Shown piece after piece: positions 61,726 through 64,000 of a DNA stretch of 64,000 bases. The notes under the pieces are model-generated. The model saw nothing but the letters and a program-made list of their open reading frames with translations, had not been told where the DNA came from and did not search any database. The stretch is from Thermocrinis albus DSM 14484. GTDB lineage: Bacteria > Aquificota > Aquificia > Aquificales > Aquificaceae. The stretch lies in NCBI RefSeq assembly GCF_000025605.1, contig NC_013894.1, positions 1,039,529-1,103,528 of the forward strand. The letters run 5' to 3'. The position numbers were made by a program, and so were the translations under genes. How positions within the stretch are numbered: position 1 is the first letter of the stretch; every line of letters starts with the position of its first letter.

Positions 61726-62289
61726 TCACACCCTCTCCAGAACTATTGTACCATCCTCCACCTTAGCCATCTCAGGATAACCGGGAGACCTTCTATCCTC
61801 ATCGCTGGTTATGGCCAGTTTTCTTCCTATCCTTATCTGCTGAGGTTCCATCTGCTGAGCCACTACAACAGCACTTTCGTCTCCTAAGGCGCCTGCGAAA
61901 GCGATGCCTCTCAGTTTCCCCATCACTATTATGTTACCTGTTGCTATGACCTGTGCGTCCCTGTTGACATCCCCTAGCACCAGAACATCACCGTTGTGTT
62001 CTATCCTCTGTCCCGAGCGAAGATGCTTTCTTATCACCAACAACCTTCCCCACGTGCCCGGTTTGTTCTCCTGAGAGAGTTTACGCACATTCCTGAGCTT
62101 TTTTTCCAGGAGAAACTCCTCCACCTTCCTAAGAAGATCACCGTCCGATGTATCCACCAGGAAGTAAGCACCCTCCATAAGGCGACTGTTGGTTATATCC
62201 CTTAACCTTTCTAAAACCTCCCTGTGATCTGCGCCCTCCTGTATTCTGACAATGACTACGGGAAGGGTTGTACCTTTTATCTCTATCAT
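61726..62289 (-). CDS. minC: Septum inhibitor MinC (short)
   Basis: 187 residues, shorter than E. coli MinC. Small N-terminal domain, then the C-terminal beta-helix with SGQRIEHNGDVLVLGDVNRD and ATGNIIVMGKLRGIAFAGA. The ATG is 10 nt downstream of the tRNA-Asn 3' end on the same strand, so the mRNA is probably freed by tRNA processing. Confidence 0.94.
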   Translation of the reverse strand: MIEIKGTTLPVVIVRIQEGADHREVLERLRDITNSRLMEGAYFLVDTSDGDLLRKVEEFLLEKKLRNVRKLSQENKPGTWGRLLVIRKHLRSGQRIEHNGDVLVLGDVNRDAQVIATGNIIVMGKLRGIAFAGALGDESAVVVAQQMEPQQIRIGRKLAITSDEDRRSPGYPEMAKVEDGTIVLERV

Positions 62290-62299
62290 GCTGAGAAAA

Positions 62300-62372
62300 C
62301 TCCGGGGGAGGGACTCGAACCCCCAACCAGGTGGTTAACAGCCACCCGCTCTGCCGGTTGAGCTACCCCGGA
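62300..62372 (-). tRNA. tRNA-Asn (GTT)
   Basis: Minus-strand cloverleaf: acceptor TCCGGGG/CCCCGGA, D arm GCTCAACCGGCAGAGC, anticodon stem GGTGG/CCACC with loop CTGTTAA (GTT), T arm with TTCGAGT. CCA not encoded. It heads the min gene cluster. Confidence 0.95.
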
Positions 62373-62375
62373 TGC

Positions 62376-63308
62376 TTAATATATTATACCCGATTCTAAC
62401 CTTTTAACGTAATCCTCTATCCCATCCTCTAGGCTAAACATAGGCTCATAGCCGAGGATCTCTCTGGCGAGACTTATATCCGCTTCCGTGTGCTCCTGAT
62501 AAAAGTCGTAAGGACAGTCAAAGTAGTCAGGCTCAAGATTTGTTCCAAGAAGGCCGTTGAGTATGCCAACTATATCGTTAAAACTCCTTGCCTTCCCTGT
62601 GGCTATGTTGAAGACTCCCGAAACATCCTTTTCGAGGGCCAAGAGGTTGGCCTTCACCACATCTTCTATGTACACGAAGTCCCTCTTTTGCTCACCCCAC
62701 TTAAACAGCCTGGGCCTTCTTCCCTCCTTCATCTGTAGATATAACTGGTATACCATGCTGGCTGCCTTTCCCTTAAAGGACTCTCCTGGTCCGTAAACGT
62801 TAAAGTACCTAAAACCCACCACCTTTATGTCTGTCTGTGTCTGCAAGTATCTGAGCGCTATTCTGTCCATGATGAGTTTGGAAAAGCCGTAAACGTTCTG
62901 TGGTATCTCCCCTTTTCCCTCCTTCATAGGGGGTGTGGTCTTACCATAAACGGCTGCCGAAGAAGCGTAGATGAGCTTAGCTCCCCAGTAGGAACAGGCA
63001 TCCAGTATGTACCTAAGACTGTCAGCGTTAGTTCTCATGACGAGGGCCTGATCCATAACGGTGGTGTCCGTTATGGCAGCTTTATGAAAGACCACTTCAA
63101 ACCTAAAGTTCTTCTTCAGATACTCCCACAGGGAGAGATCTGTTACATCCCCTGTTATCACATCTCCGCCGAATCCCCACAGGTTTTTAAAATGACCCGA
63201 GGAGAAGTTGTCCAGTACCGTAACCCGTGCCTCTGGATAAGCCCTCTCTACAGCCTTCGCTACGTTGGAGCCTATGAAACCAGCTCCACCCGTTACCAAG
63301 ACCCTCAT
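62376..63308 (-). CDS. hldD: ADP-glyceromanno-heptose 6-epimerase-like protein
   Basis: 310-residue short-chain epimerase: NAD motif VTGGAGFIGSNVAKAV, catalytic YGFSK (YxxxK), FRYFNVYGPGE, and the HldD-like stretch WGEQKRDFVYIEDVVKANL. It would make the heptose precursor of lipopolysaccharide core; a GalE-type sugar epimerase is the alternative. ATGA overlap with yidC upstream. Confidence 0.88.
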   Translation of the reverse strand: MRVLVTGGAGFIGSNVAKAVERAYPEARVTVLDNFSSGHFKNLWGFGGDVITGDVTDLSLWEYLKKNFRFEVVFHKAAITDTTVMDQALVMRTNADSLRYILDACSYWGAKLIYASSAAVYGKTTPPMKEGKGEIPQNVYGFSKLIMDRIALRYLQTQTDIKVVGFRYFNVYGPGESFKGKAASMVYQLYLQMKEGRRPRLFKWGEQKRDFVYIEDVVKANLLALEKDVSGVFNIATGKARSFNDIVGILNGLLGTNLEPDYFDCPYDFYQEHTEADISLAREILGYEPMFSLEDGIEDYVKRLESGIIY

Positions 63309-64000
63309 CTCTTCTTACCCCTTTTGCCCCTCTTAGGTTCCTCCTTGAGGAGAAACCTCTTTATTACGTAACTTTGGACTATGTTAAGGATGTTGTTGAA
63401 AGTCCAGTAAAGCACGAGACCTGATGGAAAACTGGCAAACAAGAAGGTAAACACAACACTGGTAACGTACATCATCAAATTCTGACTTTTGTCAGGTGCA
63501 GGGCTCACCCATTGCTGAGCTATCATGGTGACACCCATGAGGATAGGTAGGAGATAGTAAGGATCCTTTTGAGCTAAGCTGGGTATCCACAGAAAAGAGG
63601 CAAGCTGTAACTCTGCCGTTATGGTGAGCACTTTGTAGAGGGCAAAGAAGATAGGTATCTGCAAAAGTATGGGAAGGCATCCCGACATGGGATTAAACCC
63701 AGCCTCCGCGTACAACTTCATAAGCTCTTCCTGAAACTTTACAGGATCATCTTTGTACTTCTCCCTCAGCTCCTGCATCTTAGGAGCCAGTTCCGAAAGC
63801 CTCATCATGGAAACAGTGCTTTTGTAGGTGAGTGGGAAGACTATCAGTCTTACCAAAAGAGTGAGAACCAGTATGGAGAAAACCCACGAATGGAGGTGTT
63901 CGTATATCCAGTACATGAAGACAAACAGTGGTTTTACTATGATCCTGAGAGTTCCGTAGTCTAAAACTTCCGAGAGACCTAACACCCTCAACCTGCCGTA
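63305..64000 (-). CDS. yidC: Membrane protein insertase YidC, 5' part outside window
   Basis: The last ~231 codons of YidC/Oxa1. The frame is open to the window edge, so the N-terminal periplasmic region is missing here. Five-helix core seen: WIYEHLHSWVFSILVLTLLV with the conserved hydrophilic-groove arginine (LLVRLIVFPLTYKS), PMSGCLPILLQIPIFFALYK, and the last helices ending SGLVLYWTFNNILNIVQ. A basic tail (KRGKRGKKR) may contact ribosomes. Confidence 0.95.
   Translation of the reverse strand, partial: YGRLRVLGLSEVLDYGTLRIIVKPLFVFMYWIYEHLHSWVFSILVLTLLVRLIVFPLTYKSTVSMMRLSELAPKMQELREKYKDDPVKFQEELMKLYAEAGFNPMSGCLPILLQIPIFFALYKVLTITAELQLASFLWIPSLAQKDPYYLLPILMGVTMIAQQWVSPAPDKSQNLMMYVTSVVFTFLFASFPSGLVLYWTFNNILNIVQSYVIKRFLLKEEPKRGKRGKKR

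Noticed and set aside
1-64000. CRISPR array, insertion sequence or prophage
   Set aside because: No regularly spaced short repeats, transposase, integrase or phage structural genes were seen on either strand.

Overview
The window looks like chromosome of a thermophilic, hydrogen- and sulfur-metabolising bacterium of the Aquificaceae (Hydrogenobacter/Thermocrinis-like). Pointers are a group 1 uptake [NiFe] hydrogenase, two small single-cluster ferredoxins of the kind used with 2-oxoacid oxidoreductases, a succinyl-CoA synthetase alpha subunit and fumarate-reductase-type iron-sulfur subunit (both fit a reductive TCA cycle), scattered flagellar genes, and tightly overlapping genes in short, often functionally mixed operons. 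The genus is inferred; no rRNA lies in the window.

1-12 kb: the truncated hydrogenase pair is followed by a sigma-54 activator. The activator is divergent from a sulfur-assimilation operon whose first gene is a three-part fusion of siroheme sulfite reductase, a ubiquitin-like MoaD/ThiS domain and an APS reductase. The operon continues with a 97-residue orphan, a TauE/SafE permease, a siroheme-pathway methyltransferase, ATP sulfurylase and an E1-like activating enzyme. A good -24/-12 promoter and a palindrome lie between activator and operon. The genes make a route sulfate to APS to sulfite to sulfide, and possibly a protein-bound thiocarboxylate. pdxJ and pilT follow.

12-24 kb: leftward genes encode a DUF554 protein, a glycosyltransferase-like protein, TyrA, PyrC, a CDF metal transporter with a NifX-like tail, a radical SAM protein, and a pseudo-receiver coupled to a HepT-like tandem-repeat protein. 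Divergent from these is a flagellar export/basal-body operon: flgG, fliL, fliO, fliP, fliQ, fliR, flhB.

24-33 kb: tRNA-Asp, a pterin dehydratase, a Fur-family regulator, tRNA selenouridine synthase, a PflX-like radical SAM protein and tRNA-Gly. After tRNA-Gly comes an AT-rich accessory stretch with an MglB-MglA-PATAN cassette, recently duplicated secreted OB-fold and surface-adhesin-E-like genes (one frameshifted), and a dead nuclease gene. It ends near a 13-bp repeat of the tRNA-Gly 5' end.

33-47 kb: fliA, dnaC-like and DUF2325 genes precede a cassette of porin, dihaem lipoprotein, FMN-binding protein and membrane protein that may be an undescribed electron conduit. dnaG, sucD, two ferredoxins, an MBL hydrolase, a DedA-like protein, a CAT-anticodon tRNA, a candidate structured RNA leader in front of an M23 peptidase, a duplicated DUF507 protein, a methyltransferase, atpC and frdB follow.

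47-64 kb: flhG-flhF-flhA; divergent rimP-nusA-rlmD; PilZ protein-lolC-lolD-nadC; rel; a polysaccharide deacetylase; a HAD phosphatase; minE-minD-minC; tRNA-Asn; hldD; and yidC, cut by the window end. Many genes lack a Shine-Dalgarno sequence and have a -10-like hexamer about 7-8 nt before the start codon, suggesting common leaderless transcripts. Several divergent gene pairs share very short, symmetric -10 regions.
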